Shown here piece by piece: positions 53,559 to 62,938 of a DNA stretch of 64,000 bases; position 1 is the first letter of the stretch, and every line of letters begins with the position of its first letter. Under the pieces are notes generated by a model that was not told the DNA's origin, made no database searches, and was given only the letters and a program-made list of their open reading frames with translations. Made by a program: the position numbers and the translations under genes. The stretch comes from Fontibacterium meridianamericanum (lineage in GTDB: Bacteria > Pseudomonadota > Alphaproteobacteria > Pelagibacterales > Pelagibacteraceae), in contig CBDDYR010000004.1 in assembly GCA_965235635.1 (NCBI GenBank), positions 62,001 through 126,000 on the forward strand, given 5' to 3'.

Positions 53559-54383
53559 ATGACCGAAATACAAGCTTATAAAATGGATGGCCTAGGCAAT
53601 GACTTTATCATCATTGATAGAAGAAAAGATAAAATCGATCTTTCAAAACAACAAATTATAAATATTGCCGACAGAAAAAAAGGTCCAGGTTGTGATCAAA
53701 TTATTATTATTGATAAAGACAAAGAAAAAAAAACCAACGCTAAAATAACTTTTTATAATTCTGACGGCGGAGAAACGGGAGCCTGCGGTAACGGTTCTAG
53801 ATGTATTTCATATTTTTTAATGAACGAGAAAAAATTAAATAAATCAAAAATTTATACTGAAAGTGGAGTTTTAAAGGCAAAACTTACCGGAAAAACTGAA
53901 GTATCGGTTGACATGGGAGTTCCAAATTTCGATTGGAAAAAAATACCCTTGGTTAAAAAAATGAACCACACAAAAGTTAAAATTAAAACGAAACATTTTG
54001 GAGTTTTATCCGGTTATACTTTGAGCGTTGGTAATCCTCATATTATTTTTTTTAAAAATATAACATTTGAATTACTTAAAAAAATTGGTCCTCAAATTGA
54101 ACATCACGAATTTTTTCCAGAAAGATGCAATGTTACATTTGCTGAGGTAATGAATAAAAAAAATATCGCAGTTAAAGTTTGGGAAAGAGGAGCTGGTTTA
54201 ACCCTTGCTTGTGGCACCGCTGCTTGTGCTACTGCTGTGGCAGCAAATAAATTAGGTCTGACTGGAAAAAAAGTTAATATTCATTTTAAAAATGGTACGC
54301 TCCATATTGAATGGACAAAAGACAAACATATTATAATGACTGGATCTGTCTCAAATATTAATAATATTAGTCTTAAAATATAA
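53559..54383 (+). CDS. dapF: Diaminopimelate epimerase
   Basis: A 274-residue enzyme converting LL- to meso-diaminopimelate. MDGLGNDFIIID is at the start, and the two catalytic cysteines are in ETGACGNGSRC and TLACGTAACA, each in the usual half of the pseudo-dimer. It supplies LysA and the cell wall. It is followed by ftsY 6 bases later; the mtaB gene that often lies between them in Alphaproteobacteria is missing. Confidence 0.97.
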   Translation: MTEIQAYKMDGLGNDFIIIDRRKDKIDLSKQQIINIADRKKGPGCDQIIIIDKDKEKKTNAKITFYNSDGGETGACGNGSRCISYFLMNEKKLNKSKIYTESGVLKAKLTGKTEVSVDMGVPNFDWKKIPLVKKMNHTKVKIKTKHFGVLSGYTLSVGNPHIIFFKNITFELLKKIGPQIEHHEFFPERCNVTFAEVMNKKNIAVKVWERGAGLTLACGTAACATAVAANKLGLTGKKVNIHFKNGTLHIEWTKDKHIIMTGSVSNINNISLKI

Positions 54384-54389
54384 TTCTTA

Positions 54390-55304
54390 ATGAATTTTTT
54401 TAAAAAACTTCAAGATAGCCTAAAAAAAACTTCAGAAAAATTTACAAAAGGAATTAACGAAGTTTTTAACAAGTCTAGACCCCAAGCGGAAATTCTTCAA
54501 GATATCGAGGATATTCTTATTCAAGCTGATGTGGGTATTGGATTTGTAGAGGAATTTAGAAAAAATATAGCCAATAAAAAATATAGCAAAGAAGAATTAA
54601 CAAAGGAAAATTTCTTTCAAGCGATTGCTAAGGAAATAGAAGAAATTTTAATACCCCTTCAAAAAGATTTTTTTGCAAAAAAACATAATAAGCCCACTGT
54701 TGTATTAGTGTGTGGAGTGAATGGCGTTGGTAAAACAACAACGATTGGAAAATTATGCAAAAAACTCAAAACTCAAGGAAATAAAATTATTGTTGGAGCA
54801 GCAGATACTTTTCGTGCTGCAGCCATCGATCAATTAGAACTTTGGTGTAAAAAAATTAATGTAGAAATAATAAAATCAGATATTGGCTCAGATCCAGCCT
54901 CTGTTGCATTTAAAAGTTTTGAATATGCAAAACAAAATAATGCTGATTACTGCGTGATTGATACAGCAGGACGACTACAGAATAAAAAAAATCTAATGGA
55001 GGAATTTTCTAAAATTATCAGAGTTTTAAAAAAAATTGACGCAGAGGCACCTCATGAAACTATTTTAGTTCTTGATGCAACGACCGGACAGAATGCAATT
55101 AATCAGATTGAAGAATTTAAAAAAATTACTCCAATCACTGGAATTATAATGACCAAATTAGATGGGACTGCGAAGGGCGGTATTCTTGTTGCTATTGCAA
55201 AACAATTTCAAATTCCGATTTATGCAATTGGGGTTGGTGAAAAAGAAGAAGACTTAGATAATTTTATTGCAAAAGACTTTGTGCAAGCTTTTATTAAAAG
55301 CTAA
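54390..55304 (+). CDS. ftsY: Signal recognition particle receptor FtsY
   Basis: A 304-residue SRP GTPase receptor. The NG domain fills the protein: VCGVNGVGKTTTIGKL, DTFRAAAIDQLE, DTAGRLQNKKNLMEE, TKLDGTAKGG and GVGEKEEDL. The long acidic N-terminal A domain of E. coli FtsY is absent, so membrane binding relies on the N-terminal amphipathic helix. Its stop codon overlaps that of the convergent hydrolase. Confidence 0.97.
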   Translation: MNFFKKLQDSLKKTSEKFTKGINEVFNKSRPQAEILQDIEDILIQADVGIGFVEEFRKNIANKKYSKEELTKENFFQAIAKEIEEILIPLQKDFFAKKHNKPTVVLVCGVNGVGKTTTIGKLCKKLKTQGNKIIVGAADTFRAAAIDQLELWCKKINVEIIKSDIGSDPASVAFKSFEYAKQNNADYCVIDTAGRLQNKKNLMEEFSKIIRVLKKIDAEAPHETILVLDATTGQNAINQIEEFKKITPITGIIMTKLDGTAKGGILVAIAKQFQIPIYAIGVGEKEEDLDNFIAKDFVQAFIKS

Positions 55305-56114
55305 TTCAGTGTTTTTATAAATTTTTGTAATTCAAGCTTAAGTTCAGAATTATAAGTCATCATATGACGATCAAACTGTGGGAAGTATCCGTACTTTTTT
55401 ACCTGAACTTCATCGAACAATTTTTTTCCCATAGCAATAGGGATTATGATATCTGCTCCACCATGCATTATTAGAGTTGGTGATTTTATATTTTTAATTT
55501 TTTTTAAACTTAAATATTTATCTTTTAATATTAAATCCACAGGTAAATAGGGATAATAAATCTTTGCAGCATCAACTATGGAAGTGTAGGGAGACTCTAA
55601 AATAATTCCTGCAAATTTTTGATTTTGAGCAACTTCAATTGCAACGCCTGTGCCTAAAGATTCCCCATATAAAATAATTTTATTCTTTAAAATATTATTC
55701 TTTTCTAACCATTCTACTAGCGCTTCTGGCATCACTATATAAGCCTTGCTCTGTTGGACTTCCTTTATTTCCGCTAAATCCTCGCCAAGAAATTATTAAA
55801 TAATTTAAATTTAAATTTTTTAATTCGTTTAGTTTGTAAATTCTATTTCCTAATTCTCCGGCATTTCCATGAAAAAATAGAACTGTATATTTATTCTGCG
55901 GATTTTTATAAAACCACGATTTTAAAGTAATTCCCTCTGTTGAAGGTATAGATACTTCTTTAATTTCTGCATTTAATTTTTCACCACGTAAATAATTGTT
56001 TTTATACGGATGGTATAAAAAATTTCTCTGAAAAATGTACATATAAGTACAAACAGAAACATAAAGGGTAATTAAAGATAAAAAGACGTAAAAAAAAATT
56101 CGTCTTAATTTCAT
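55301..56114 (-). pseudogene. Membrane-anchored alpha/beta hydrolase, broken by one frameshift
   Basis: The first frame starts MKLRRIFFYVFLSL with a membrane anchor, then FFHGNAGELGNR (oxyanion region) and ISWRGFSGNKGSPTEQG, and stops shortly after YSDARSA. Homology continues in the next frame with EWLEKNN, the nucleophile motif LYGESLGTG, TLIMHGGADIIIP and a final FDRHMM. Removing one base near AGCGCT-A-GTAGAA (about 55720-55725) joins the two into a ~270-residue protein of the YqkD/BEM46 type. Apart from that the sequence is intact. If real, the break leaves an anchor without its nucleophile. Confidence 0.8.
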
Positions 56115-56989
56115 TATTTACTAAGTGCTTTGATAAATAAATATAGGGCGCTGTGATCTAAATTAGCTCTTCCAGATTTTACAGTTTTTGCGTAAAGTTC
56201 TTGTACTTTTTTTGCGATAGGTAAATGAAGTTTATATTTTTTTGCAGTTGCAATAATATTATTCATATCTTTAAGTTGAGTAGATGCTTTTCCACCAGGT
56301 TTAAAATTCTTAGTTAATATTCTCAGTCCATGATTTTGAAGAATTGGACCACCTGCAAAACCACGTAACATAATTTCTCTAACCGCTTTAGGATCGGCTC
56401 CTGCTGCCTCAGCTAAAATTAATGCCTCCGATACAGCCCCAATACTAATTCCAACGATAGTTTGGTTTGCTAATTTTGCAACTTGTCCGCATCCTGTTTT
56501 ACCAACATAAATTGCAGTTCCCATACTTTTAAATAATGACATGACATTATTAAATATTTTTTTGTCTCCACCTACCATAATTGCAAGCGTTCCCTTTTCT
56601 GCTCCTATGGTTCCTCCAGAAACAGGTGCGTCTAGAAAAAATGCCTTTTTCTTTTTTAAAGCTTTACCGATTTCTAAAGCTGTATTTTGTGTTGTTGAAC
56701 TCATATCGATTACAATCTGACCTTTTTTTAAATATGGCTGAATTTTCTTTATAAGAATTGCTTTACAAACATCATCATTTGCAAGCATCGAAACAATTAC
56801 TTTAGAATTTTGAACTAAATCTTTTATATCTTTAAAAACTTTTGCTCCTTTCTTCTGAAGCTCTAACGTTTTACCAGGAGTTCTGTTCCAAACATTTAAT
56901 TTGAATTTTTTAGATAAAATGTTTTTTGCCATAGGCAAACCCATCAAACCTGTTCCGATAAACCCGACTGTTTTAATTGAACTGCTCAT
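56114..56989 (-). CDS. 3-hydroxyisobutyrate dehydrogenase-family oxidoreductase
   Basis: A 291-residue beta-hydroxyacid dehydrogenase. The Rossmann motif GFIGTGLMGLPMAKNIL, the substrate motif DAPVSGGTIGAEKGTLA, the catalytic lysine in GCGQVAKLANQ and the C-terminal DMNNIIATAKKY are conserved. The family includes 3-hydroxyisobutyrate dehydrogenase (valine breakdown) and tartronate semialdehyde reductase; this sequence does not clearly separate them. The presence of mmsA at 41360-42856 supports the first. It overlaps the exporter gene by 4 bases. Confidence 0.85.
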   Translation of the reverse strand: MSSSIKTVGFIGTGLMGLPMAKNILSKKFKLNVWNRTPGKTLELQKKGAKVFKDIKDLVQNSKVIVSMLANDDVCKAILIKKIQPYLKKGQIVIDMSSTTQNTALEIGKALKKKKAFFLDAPVSGGTIGAEKGTLAIMVGGDKKIFNNVMSLFKSMGTAIYVGKTGCGQVAKLANQTIVGISIGAVSEALILAEAAGADPKAVREIMLRGFAGGPILQNHGLRILTKNFKPGGKASTQLKDMNNIIATAKKYKLHLPIAKKVQELYAKTVKSGRANLDHSALYLFIKALSK

Positions 56990-57891
56990 TTAATTTTAAA
57001 TAAATTTTTATTAGCTAGAATTATACCAGTTAATACAAACAAACCACCAAACCAATGAAAACTTTGTAATTTTTCATTGAATAAAAAATAGCCATAGAGC
57101 GCACTATAAATTGGCATCAAATAAACCACCAATCCAGTTATTGAAGCACCCACAAACTTTTGTAATTTTGAATACATTAAAAAAGCAATAATACCTGGAA
57201 AGATTGCAGCAATCACAGTCCAAAAGACGAAGTCTTTATTAAATGAAGTCGTATAAAAAAAAGTTTCTTCAATATAATACATGGGTAATAGGCAAATAAC
57301 TCCAGCGATTGCCATAAGACCAAATCGAGTTAGAAGATCAAATTTACTTTTCCAGTTCATTAAAAATACTGAATAAACTGCCCAACTAATCATCGCTCCT
57401 GAAATCCAAATATCTCCTTTAGTAAATTGTAGTCTCATTAATGTTTCAAGCTGACCTTTACAAACTACAATCATAATTCCAGATAAGCATAAAATCGTTC
57501 CAAATATCTGCAATTTGCTTAACTTTTCTTTATAAATAAAAACTGAAAATAAAATAATAAATATAGGAGAGGCTGAGTAAATAATTCCCATATTTACAAC
57601 GCTCGTTGTAAGTCCGCTGATGTATGGAAAAGCTCCACAAAATGCAAATCCGGTAAGACCCAGAATTAATAATTTAGGAAACTCAATTAATATGTCTTTC
57701 CATTGTTTTTTAAGCGAAGGGAATATGAAAGGAAAAAGGATTATTGCTGCAAGAACCCATCGCCAAAATGCCAAGGACACAGGAGGAACTAATCCCGCTG
57801 CACCACGTGCAACAGCAATATTTCCGGTCATAAAAATAGGCTGAATAAATAAAAATAATAGAGGTAAAAAAGTAAACTTATGATCTTTCAA
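56986..57891 (-). CDS. EamA/DMT-family transporter
   Basis: A 301-residue membrane protein with ten hydrophobic helices in two EamA repeats. The first has AFWRWVLAAIILFPF and GLTTSVVNMGIIYSASPIFIILF. The second ends VYLMPIYSALYGYFLFNEKL. Such proteins export amino acids or related metabolites; the substrate is unknown. It sits upstream of the dehydrogenase in a probable two-gene unit. Confidence 0.88.
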   Translation of the reverse strand: MKDHKFTFLPLLFLFIQPIFMTGNIAVARGAAGLVPPVSLAFWRWVLAAIILFPFIFPSLKKQWKDILIEFPKLLILGLTGFAFCGAFPYISGLTTSVVNMGIIYSASPIFIILFSVFIYKEKLSKLQIFGTILCLSGIMIVVCKGQLETLMRLQFTKGDIWISGAMISWAVYSVFLMNWKSKFDLLTRFGLMAIAGVICLLPMYYIEETFFYTTSFNKDFVFWTVIAAIFPGIIAFLMYSKLQKFVGASITGLVVYLMPIYSALYGYFLFNEKLQSFHWFGGLFVLTGIILANKNLFKIK

Positions 57892-57916
57892 AATTAATTT
57901 TATATTTGGTTAAATA

Positions 57917-58126
57917 TTATCTTTTATTATTTTTACTTTTGCTAACTAAAGATAACATTCTTATGAAATCATAACCCAGCATAATTATACTTACAGCGAC
58001 AATAATTAAAACTGGTATAGATGCTGAGAAAGAAATAATAGATGACTTTAAAACTGAATGAACAATTGAACCAAGATAAACGATAAAACCAATTGCTCCA
58101 ATTACTGCAGAAAATTTCCCAATCAT
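57917..58126 (-). CDS. Small two-helix membrane protein, unknown function
   Basis: A 69-residue protein with two hydrophobic segments (about residues 5-25 and 33-52) and a basic tail ending SKSKNNKR, so the N- and C-termini are likely cytoplasmic. I do not recognise the family. It lies 4 bases after the amidase stop and 25 bases before the DMT gene, all on one strand, so it is probably part of the same transcript. Confidence 0.6.
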   Translation of the reverse strand: MIGKFSAVIGAIGFIVYLGSIVHSVLKSSIISFSASIPVLIIVAVSIIMLGYDFIRMLSLVSKSKNNKR

Positions 58127-58130
58127 TTTT

Positions 58131-59456
58131 TTATTTGTTTAATTTTTTAAGGAGCCAATTAGCTGAACGTAAAAATCTGACATCATCAAACTTCTCTCCT
58201 ACTACCTGAACCCCAATCGGCATTTTATTAGATCCCTCAAGTATTGGCAATGAAATAGATGGCATACCCAAATAAGTCCAAATAGTACAAAATTCCGGGC
58301 TTCCTGTATAAGCTAATCCTTTTGGTGCCTCACCTGTAGTTGCAGGTGTAATAATAGCGTGGAAATGGTGAAAGAGCTCACTCATATTATCATAAATAGT
58401 TTCTATATTATCAACTGCTTCTGCGTAATCTTTTGATTTATAAGATTGTCCTCTTTCTATTGCTTCTTTTAATTTTTTTCCGATTTTATTTTTGTGAGCC
58501 TGATAAAAATAAGTTAAATTGTGGGCCATGTCTGTTTCCATAATAACTTGCTGATACTCGAAAATTTTTTCAAAAGAAGATGGATCTTGAAATTCAACAA
58601 TATTTTTTTCTAATTTTTTTCTTAATTTATCAAATGCTTTTTTTGAATCGCTGTCTAAATTTTTCCATTTAGGAGTTTCTACAAAAACAAACTTTGGATC
58701 AAAAGGATGATCTTGCAATACAGAATGTTCCATATTTTCTGTTGGATAAATTCTTGTAGATTTATCTTTTGAATCTTTATTTATTATAACTTTGGAAATT
58801 AAACCCATATCTTCAATAGTTCTTCCAAAAATACCTACTTGATCTAATAAAAAAGATAATCTTAAAACTCCACTTCTAGAAATTAAACCATAAGAAGGTT
58901 TATAACCAATAACACCGCAGTAAGATGCGGGTCTAATTACTGATCCATTTGTTTGCGAACCAATTGCTACTGGGGCCATAAATGATGCAACGGCAGCGGC
59001 GGAGCCGCTTGAAGAACCTCCTGGAGTTCTTGAATAATCATGTGGGTTTGTAGTTTTTCCTGGATCAAAATATGCAAGTTCTGTCGTAACAGTTTTGCCC
59101 ATAATGATAGCGCCTGCATTTTTAAGTAATTTTACAATCTCTGCTTCATTTATTGAAACTTGCCCTTCTCTTAATGGCGTGCCATATCCTGTTGGCATAT
59201 CGTCAGTTTTAAAAATATCTTTAATTGCAACCGGAAGCCCATGCAAAGGTCCAAGTGGCTTCCCTAATAATCGCCAATCGTCAGCTTCTTTTGCTTTTTC
59301 TAAAAATGCTTTTTTATCAAAAAATGCCCAGGCATGAACATGTTTTTCAAATTCTTCTATTCTCTCTATAAAACTATTTGCTACTTCAACTGAAGAAAGT
59401 TCACTTTTTTTAACTTTATCTATGAGTTGTTTCGCAGATAAAAGATATGGCTTCAT
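58131..59456 (-). CDS. Amidase (amidase-signature family)
   Basis: A 441-residue enzyme of the amidase-signature family. The Ser-cisSer-Lys triad is seen as Lys in PVAIKDIFKT, the cis-Ser in RTPGGSSSGSAAAVA and the nucleophile Ser in TNGSVIRPASYCGV. Members hydrolyse C-N bonds of amides or related compounds. It is too short for GatA and lacks the gatC/gatB neighbours, so a catabolic amidase is more likely. It lies next to a TRAP transporter, so the two may handle one substrate. Confidence 0.87.
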   Translation of the reverse strand: MKPYLLSAKQLIDKVKKSELSSVEVANSFIERIEEFEKHVHAWAFFDKKAFLEKAKEADDWRLLGKPLGPLHGLPVAIKDIFKTDDMPTGYGTPLREGQVSINEAEIVKLLKNAGAIIMGKTVTTELAYFDPGKTTNPHDYSRTPGGSSSGSAAAVASFMAPVAIGSQTNGSVIRPASYCGVIGYKPSYGLISRSGVLRLSFLLDQVGIFGRTIEDMGLISKVIINKDSKDKSTRIYPTENMEHSVLQDHPFDPKFVFVETPKWKNLDSDSKKAFDKLRKKLEKNIVEFQDPSSFEKIFEYQQVIMETDMAHNLTYFYQAHKNKIGKKLKEAIERGQSYKSKDYAEAVDNIETIYDNMSELFHHFHAIITPATTGEAPKGLAYTGSPEFCTIWTYLGMPSISLPILEGSNKMPIGVQVVGEKFDDVRFLRSANWLLKKLNK

Positions 59457-59486
59457 CTACTTACTGTTTTTGATTTTTTATTTTTA

Positions 59487-60869
59487 CTAACCGCCTTGGC
59501 CAAATAAATAGTTAGGTAACCAAGTGGATAAAGGTTGAAATAAATATAACAACACCATTGAAAGTATCACCATATAAATAAAAGGATATCCCCCTTTAAA
59601 GATTTCTTTTAAACTTACTTTATCGCCCTGAACTCCTTTAAGGTAAAAAGCTGCCATGGCCATTGGAGGGGATAGGAAAGAAGTTTGCAAATTTAGTCCA
59701 ATAAGAATTCCAAAGAAATATGGATCAATTCCATAAAATTTTACAAGTGGTAAGAATATTGGAACAAAAATAATTATAATTTCAGTCCACTCTAAAGGCC
59801 AACCAAGTACAAATATTAGAATTTGGGTAACAACTAAAAACTGCCAAGGTTCTAGGTTTAATGATTTAAAAAAAGCATCAAAAATATCTTGTCCACCAAG
59901 ATATGCAAAAACTGAGGCAAATGAAGACGATCCAACAAATAACCAGATGATCATTGTTGAGGTTCGAGCTGTTAAATAGATGGAGTCTTTAAACATGTTC
60001 CAATTCATAGTTTTATAGAAAAAAGCAAGACCGATTGCGCCCACAGCACCCACCGCTGCAGCTTCAGATGCAGTGGCAAGTCCTCCTAGAATAGTTCCTA
60101 AAACTAAAACTATAATTAAAAATAAAGGTAAAAAAGAAACTGCTAAGTCTTTATATACTTTTGCTCTTGGTGGTATTTCGCTCATTTTTGGTTTTGGAGC
60201 GAGTTTAGGATTTAATGAAGCGGCAATAATAACATAAATAATATAAAGTCCAGCCAACATCAAACCAGGTAACATTGCAGCAGCAAATAGTCTTAGGGGA
60301 GATAATGCTGCAACTACAGCATAAACAATAAACATAATACTTGGTGGAATTAAGATACCCAAACAACCACCGGCAGTAACAACTCCTGAAGCAAAAGTTT
60401 TATTGTAACCATTATTTACCATGGCAGGCCAAGCTAATAATCCCATTAAAGTAACAACTGCCCCAACAATTCCTGTTGCTGTTGAAAAAATAGCGCAAGT
60501 AATTAAAGAAGCGACTGCTAATGAACCTGGAAGTTTATAAGTTGCCACTCTTATTGCGTTAAATAATCTTGCAACGATTCCAGCTTTTTCAACCACATAA
60601 CCCATAAATAGAAATAAAGGTATAGCAATCAACACATGGTTTTCCATTGTTGAAAAAGCGTTTTTAACGATTAAATCAAAAATTCTATTTGCAAAAATGC
60701 CAGACTCTGCGAATAACTTGGCATCAAAAAAGGCGTAGTAACCAAAAATAACAGACATGGCAAGAAGGGTAAATGCCATTGGAAAACCAAGTAAGATAAT
60801 AAAAACGAAAAGAGTTACCTGTAGTAAACCAATCCAATTAGCGGTTGTTATATTTGCTGCCCATTCCAT
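59487..60869 (-). CDS. dctM: TRAP transporter large membrane subunit (DctM-type)
   Basis: A 460-residue transporter with about 13 hydrophobic segments. The DctM hallmarks are VLLGFPMAFTLL, IAIPLFLFMGYVVEKAG, GCLGILIPPSIMFIVYAVVA and WPLEWTEIIIIFVPIFLP. It uses the sodium gradient to move the solute delivered by DctP. It overlaps nothing but lies 4 bases after dctQ. The large size fits the subfamily with an extra N-terminal helix. Confidence 0.95.
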   Translation of the reverse strand: MEWAANITTANWIGLLQVTLFVFIILLGFPMAFTLLAMSVIFGYYAFFDAKLFAESGIFANRIFDLIVKNAFSTMENHVLIAIPLFLFMGYVVEKAGIVARLFNAIRVATYKLPGSLAVASLITCAIFSTATGIVGAVVTLMGLLAWPAMVNNGYNKTFASGVVTAGGCLGILIPPSIMFIVYAVVAALSPLRLFAAAMLPGLMLAGLYIIYVIIAASLNPKLAPKPKMSEIPPRAKVYKDLAVSFLPLFLIIVLVLGTILGGLATASEAAAVGAVGAIGLAFFYKTMNWNMFKDSIYLTARTSTMIIWLFVGSSSFASVFAYLGGQDIFDAFFKSLNLEPWQFLVVTQILIFVLGWPLEWTEIIIIFVPIFLPLVKFYGIDPYFFGILIGLNLQTSFLSPPMAMAAFYLKGVQGDKVSLKEIFKGGYPFIYMVILSMVLLYLFQPLSTWLPNYLFGQGG

Positions 60870-60873
60870 TGTA

Positions 60874-61464
60874 TTAAGATACTAACCCTTTCACATTTTC
60901 TCCTTTTTGTACTTTTCTTAAAATCATTTTTTCTGTTTCTTCCACATCATTAATTCTCTCAGGCCATTTTCCCTCTTTGATACAGATTAAACATCTAAAA
61001 ATTTCTGAAATACCTATAATTAATAAAAGTAAACCAGCAATCGGAATTAAGCTTTTGCTAAAATACACTTGAATTTGTGCTGGGCTATTCCAGCTTACCT
61101 CATGAACTATCCAAGCTTTTTTAGCATAAAAATATCCAGCATAGGTTAGTGCGAATACCCCTGGACCGTAAAAACAAATAAATAAAATTAAATCTAAAAT
61201 TGCCTGACCTCTTTCAGAAAGTCTATTATAATACATATCTGCCTTAACATGTGATTTTGTACTAATTGCTGAGGCGCCCCCCATCATTATTACTGCGCCA
61301 TACATTTGAATTGTAAAATCAAAAGCCCACAGAGTTGGGGCATTAAAAAAATATCTCATTATTACTTCGTACATTACGGCGGCTGTTAATATGAATATAC
61401 TCCAAGCAAATGCTCTTCCTATCCAAACAACAAATTGATCTGCGAAGTTTATATACGATCTCAA
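60874..61464 (-). CDS. dctQ: TRAP transporter small membrane subunit (DctQ-type)
   Basis: A 196-residue protein with four transmembrane helices. WSIFILTAAVMYEVIMRYFFNAPTLW is the DctQ signature region, given here in part as MYEVIMRYFF, and HVKADMYYNRLSERGQAIL follows. It joins DctM in the membrane complex. A strong hairpin lies between it and the upstream dctP gene. Confidence 0.93.
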   Translation of the reverse strand: MRSYINFADQFVVWIGRAFAWSIFILTAAVMYEVIMRYFFNAPTLWAFDFTIQMYGAVIMMGGASAISTKSHVKADMYYNRLSERGQAILDLILFICFYGPGVFALTYAGYFYAKKAWIVHEVSWNSPAQIQVYFSKSLIPIAGLLLLIIGISEIFRCLICIKEGKWPERINDVEETEKMILRKVQKGENVKGLVS

Positions 61465-61521
61465 TTAAATCCCCCCTTAAACTTAAAGTAACACTTAAAA
61501 ATTTTTAATCAACGTAAATCA

Positions 61522-61554
61522 AAGATAAGCGTGAATAATATTCACGCTTATCTT
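61522..61554 (-). promoter_or_regulatory. 14-base-pair hairpin between dctP and dctQ
   Basis: AAGATAAGCGTGAA and its exact complement TTCACGCTTATCTT flank a 5-base loop in the 107-base gap between dctP and dctQ. There is no T tract after it on the minus strand, so it is not a classic terminator. In transporter operons such hairpins protect or stop the upstream mRNA so that the binding protein is made in excess; that is the likely role here. Confidence 0.75.
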
Positions 61555-61571
61555 CCAATATGAATTAACTT

Positions 61572-62744
61572 TTATGAAGAAATAGCTTTAGCTGGATCAC
61601 CAAAAGTATTTCTAAATCCAATTGTATAATCAGGCTGATTCATTAATAAATATGCCATAACTACTTTTGCATATCTTTTTTGAGAATCAATGATTTCTTT
61701 AAACAAAGGATCTTTTGCGCTGAATTCAGCAACAACTTTATCCCAAGATTTCATTTGTTCAGCCAATATATCTTTTGGAGTTACAACAACTTTTACACCT
61801 GAGTCTTTAATCAACTTCACTAGATCATCGGCATAACGTTTTGTCATTTTCCAATAGTTATCTGAGTTAGCAGCTTCAGCAGCAATTCTCAAAATATTCT
61901 GATGATTTTTAGATAAACTATTAAATTTTTTCTTATTAAAAGTTATCTCAAACATCTCTTGAGATTGATGGAAACTTGCTAAGTGATAAAATTTAGCAAC
62001 GTCTTGCATACCAAAGTTTTTATCAGATGAAGGGTTGTTAAATTCCGCCGCATCGATAAGACCTGTTTTCATCCCTGGCTGAATTTCTCCGCCTGGTAAT
62101 TGAAGAACAGTCATACCAATTCCTTGTAGAACGTTTGTAGCAAGTCCTACTGTTCGGTATTTAAGACCTTTAATATCTGCTATAGACTTCACCTCTTTTT
62201 TAAACCAACCAAATGGTTGAGCTGGCATTGGCATTGCGAAGAAACCAACAACATCTAATTTTGTCGCTGCTAAAGTTTTTTCGTATAATGCTCTTCCGCC
62301 ACCGTATTCGATCCATCCCATTAGTTCTTGTGAAGAGAAACCATAAGAAGGTCCTGTTCCAAATAATGAAGATGAAGCATTTTTTCCATACCAGTAGGCT
62401 GTAACAGAGTGACCGGCATCAACTACACCTGTACTAACTCCATCGGCAATCTCAGCAGTTTTTAAAACTGAGTTAACGGCTAACACTTCTAACTTTAAAG
62501 ATCCGCCTGAAAGTTCTTCAACTCTCTTACCGTAATCTTTTGCCATCTCAAAAAATGGGTCTGCATCTGCAGGGCCCCAAGCCGTTTGCATTTTAAGAGT
62601 GACAGTTCCCTGCGCAACCGAAATATTTGGCATCGCAAGAGAAGCAGCAGCAACAGCACTTGTAGCTGCAGCAGCTTTGAAAAACTTACGTCTTGAAGTT
62701 TTTTTAGACTCCAATGGCGTAACTTCGTCTTTTAGTTTTGTCAT
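61572..62744 (-). CDS. dctP: TRAP transporter substrate-binding protein, TakP-like, with Tat-type signal
   Basis: A 390-residue periplasmic binding protein. The N-terminus has SRRKFFKAAAATSAVAAASL, a twin-arginine signal with cleavage after SVAQG. The mature part carries TAWGPAD, the substrate arginine region GLKYRTVGLA, LPGGEIQPGMKTG and AAEFNNPSSDK, which resemble the 2-oxoacid-binding TakP group. Substrate could be a 2-oxoacid such as pyruvate, by that likeness only. It begins the dctP-dctQ-dctM operon. Confidence 0.92.
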   Translation of the reverse strand: MTKLKDEVTPLESKKTSRRKFFKAAAATSAVAAASLAMPNISVAQGTVTLKMQTAWGPADADPFFEMAKDYGKRVEELSGGSLKLEVLAVNSVLKTAEIADGVSTGVVDAGHSVTAYWYGKNASSSLFGTGPSYGFSSQELMGWIEYGGGRALYEKTLAATKLDVVGFFAMPMPAQPFGWFKKEVKSIADIKGLKYRTVGLATNVLQGIGMTVLQLPGGEIQPGMKTGLIDAAEFNNPSSDKNFGMQDVAKFYHLASFHQSQEMFEITFNKKKFNSLSKNHQNILRIAAEAANSDNYWKMTKRYADDLVKLIKDSGVKVVVTPKDILAEQMKSWDKVVAEFSAKDPLFKEIIDSQKRYAKVVMAYLLMNQPDYTIGFRNTFGDPAKAISS

Positions 62745-62938
62745 TTATTTTCCCTTATTTAGTTAATTAACTGGCGGCGATTAAAGCAAAAACAAATGTG
62801 AGAGTCTCTAAAAAAAACATCTTAAAAATATATATAAATGATCAATTAATACTACTCATAGTTGTAATAAAAAATATAAATTTACTTTTATTCTTTAATA
62901 CTAAATTAATTAAATAAAAAAGGGATCATCAAATAAAA

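Noticed and set aside
46820..55725. The tetranucleotide CTAG at two of the frameshift sites (asd and the hydrolase) as a sign of a targeted event
   Set aside because: Other frameshift sites lack it, and CTAG occurs elsewhere in the window; probably coincidence.
61522..61554. The dctP-dctQ hairpin as a rho-independent terminator
   Set aside because: No T tract follows on the coding strand.
62745..62938. Promoters in the dctP/terC divergent region
   Set aside because: Several AT-rich partial matches exist but none stands out from the background.
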